NCBI GenBank assembly: GCA_025057405.1
Contig: JANWXV010000052.1
Span: 1 to 5,548 of the forward strand
Origin: Candidatus Bipolaricaulota bacterium
Lineage (GTDB): Bacteria; Bipolaricaulota; Bipolaricaulia; RBG-16-55-9; DRXL01
DNA length: 5,548 nucleotides
Reading direction: 5' to 3'
The notes under the pieces are model-generated. The model made no database searches. It saw nothing but the letters and a program-made list of their open reading frames with translations, and was not told the origin of the DNA. The position numbers were made by a program, and so were the translations under genes. Positions within the stretch are counted from its first letter, which is position 1. Each line of letters begins with the position of its first letter. Positions 4,110 through 5,548 of this stretch are shown here, piece by piece.

Positions 4110-5548
4110 CTAAAGCAAAATGCGAGCATCCACGACGCGCGCGCCGCGTCCCTTGTCTAAGACGATCAACGGGTTGATGTCTAACTCAGAAATCGCTTCT
4201 AATTCTAGCGCTAATTGCGATAGTCTTTGAATGCACTCGGCGATGGCGTCTAGGTCTGCGGGGGGCTGGCCGCGAAAGCCCGTCAGGATCTTATACCCGC
4301 GAATCCCTTCGATCATGCGATAGGCAGACAGCTCGCGGATCGGCGCGACGCGAAACGTCACATCTTGAAAGACCTCGACGTAAATGCCACCTAAGCCGAA
4401 GAGCAACAGCGGCCCAAAGTGCGGATCGCGCTTCATCCCCAAGATCGTCTCGTGCCCGCCGCGTAGGTGCTCTTGCACCATCACGCCCCAGAGCTGGGCC
4501 TCGGGCTTGGCTGATCTGACAGAGCCAAGCATCTCGCGATAGGCCGAGCGCAGTTGGGCTTCATCTCGGAGGTTGAGTTGCACGCCACCGAGATCAAACT
4601 TATGAACGATCTGTGGCGAGACGATCTTGAGCACGACGGGATAGCCGATCTCGCTCGCCGCGCGAAGCGCTTCGCTCTCGTCGCGGGCGAAACGGCTCTT
4701 GGCGAGGGGGAACCCATAGGCTTGCAGCACTTCATAGGCTTCGGGTTCGGGGAGAAACGTTCGGCCGGCGGCGCGGGCTTGCTCCAAGACGCGCTCAGCT
4801 CTCGCGCGGTCGGTGTCGGTGAAGCGCTTAATTTCAGTGCGGGGGCGTTGGCGCCACTGGCTGTAGCGGGTCAGCGCGCTGAGGGCGCGTGCGGCCGCTT
4901 CGGGGAACCTGTAACACGGAATGCGATGGGCGTCGAAGACTTTGAGGGCAGCTTCGGACTCGCCTAGGGCCATCAGACAGGCGAGCATGGGCTTCTCAGC
5001 GCTCTGGGCCGGCTCGGCGATGGCGCGCGCGATCGCCTCTAAGTCTGCGGTCATCTGCGGGGTGCAGATGGCGATCACGCTCTCGACGTTCTCGTCGGCC
5101 AGCACCGTCGTCAGCGTGGCGCGATAGCGATCTGCGTCGGCATCGCCGATCAGATCTACGGGGTTGCGCGCGCTGGCCGTGGGCGGGAGCTGCGCTCGCA
5201 GACGTTCTTGCGTCTGGGGAGCCAACGCAGCGATCTTCAGCCCGTAGCGCACGGCAGCATCCGTGGCGATGATCCCCGGGCCGCCGGAGTTGGTGACAAT
5301 CGCGATCTTATCTCCGCGGGGCAGGGGCTGGTGCGCCAGGGCAATTGCGTAATCGAAAAGCTCTTGGAGGCTCTCGACGCGCAAGACCCCCGACTGTTCG
5401 AAGATCGAATCGTAGGCTTCATCGGAGCCGGCGAGCGCGCCCGTGTGCGAAGCGGCGGCCGCCGCTCCCTCGCGGGTGCGCCCCGATTTGATCGCCAAGA
5501 TCGGCTTCTTCTCGGAGATTCGACGCGCCAACTCCGTGAACTCTCGTG
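4110..5548 (-). CDS. Acyl-CoA (acetate-CoA) synthetase, NDP-forming, fused alpha-beta chain; 5' end outside window
   Basis: The frame is open from the right edge through 478 visible residues to a TAG at 4112-4110. It belongs to the fused ADP-forming acetyl/acyl-CoA synthetase family, which interconverts acyl-CoA + ADP + Pi with acid + CoA + ATP, conserving energy in fermentation. The missing part is the N-terminal CoA-binding Rossmann domain, some 200 residues judging by family length. Seen here: the catalytic phospho-histidine of the alpha part in SHTGALAGSD (His34 of the visible chain), the NSGGPG ligase-domain loop (86-91), ARNPVDLIGDAD, then a linker and an ATP-grasp beta domain. The latter begins near LPEPEAYEVLQAYGFP and carries the second conserved histidine in VHKFDLGGV (His315). 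GGHETILGMKRDPHFGPLLLFGLGGIYVEVFQDV and ELDINPLIV are strongly conserved family blocks. The frame continues upstream of TTG 5531 with family-like residues REFTE, so that TTG is not the start. Both phosphate-relay histidines are present, so the enzyme is probably active. Some relatives act instead as protein acetyltransferases (Pat-type), but there is no GNAT domain in the visible C-terminus. Confidence 0.93.
   Translation of the reverse strand, partial: REFTELARRISEKKPILAIKSGRTREGAAAAASHTGALAGSDEAYDSIFEQSGVLRVESLQELFDYAIALAHQPLPRGDKIAIVTNSGGPGIIATDAAVRYGLKIAALAPQTQERLRAQLPPTASARNPVDLIGDADADRYRATLTTVLADENVESVIAICTPQMTADLEAIARAIAEPAQSAEKPMLACLMALGESEAALKVFDAHRIPCYRFPEAAARALSALTRYSQWRQRPRTEIKRFTDTDRARAERVLEQARAAGRTFLPEPEAYEVLQAYGFPLAKSRFARDESEALRAASEIGYPVVLKIVSPQIVHKFDLGGVQLNLRDEAQLRSAYREMLGSVRSAKPEAQLWGVMVQEHLRGGHETILGMKRDPHFGPLLLFGLGGIYVEVFQDVTFRVAPIRELSAYRMIEGIRGYKILTGFRGQPPADLDAIAECIQRLSQLALELEAISELDINPLIVLDKGRGARVVDARILL

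Noticed and set aside
4073..4129. Longer kinase starting at ATG 4129
   Set aside because: It would overlap the end of the synthetase, lacks a ribosome binding site, and adds a non-conserved basic stretch; AGGAGG points to ATG 4072.
5529..5531. TTG as the start of the synthetase
   Set aside because: Family-like sequence continues in frame to the window edge and the N-terminal domain is missing, so the gene is cut by the window.

Overview
The window is a tightly packed, fully minus-strand stretch of bacterial chromosome with moderately high GC. It carries six protein genes, all read from high to low coordinates, with almost no free intergenic space. The two outermost genes run off the window. 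RecA and RecX mark it as bacterial. The ADP-forming acyl-CoA synthetase suggests a lineage using archaeal-style or fermentative acyl-CoA chemistry. I cannot assign a phylum from sequence alone; the RecA is clearly divergent from Proteobacteria and Firmicutes.

Layout in transcription order. (1) 5548-4110: the 3' two-thirds of a fused alpha-beta acyl-CoA synthetase (NDP-forming). (2) 4072-3488: a P-loop kinase of the 'predicted kinase' (COG0645-like) type with a strong ribosome binding site. (3) 3478-3432: a short palindromic dispersed repeat, preceded by a perfect TATAAT. (4) 3426-2392: recA. (5) 2390-1917: recX, one base after the recA stop and probably translationally coupled. (6) A good sigma70-type promoter at 1913-1884. 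(7) 1846-1028: an alpha/beta hydrolase. (8) 1023-1: the N-terminal 341 residues of an AMP-forming acyl-CoA ligase, starting four bases after the hydrolase stop. A second palindromic repeat covers the hydrolase/ligase junction.

There appear to be two transcription units. The first is synthetase-kinase-recA-recX, perhaps with an internal recA promoter. The second is a hydrolase-ligase pair with its own promoter, plausibly releasing a carboxylic acid and activating it to a CoA thioester. recA and recX work together in homologous recombination and its restraint; no LexA/SOS box is visible upstream of recA.

I see no mobile element with a transposase, CRISPR array, RNA gene or defence system. The most unusual signals are the RecA DNA-binding loops, where L2 lacks the usual F-G-N-P-E core and is one residue longer. 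Next come the two palindromic repeats, one abutting the recA start codon (which has no Shine-Dalgarno) and one supplying coding, stop and RBS sequence at the hydrolase/ligase junction.
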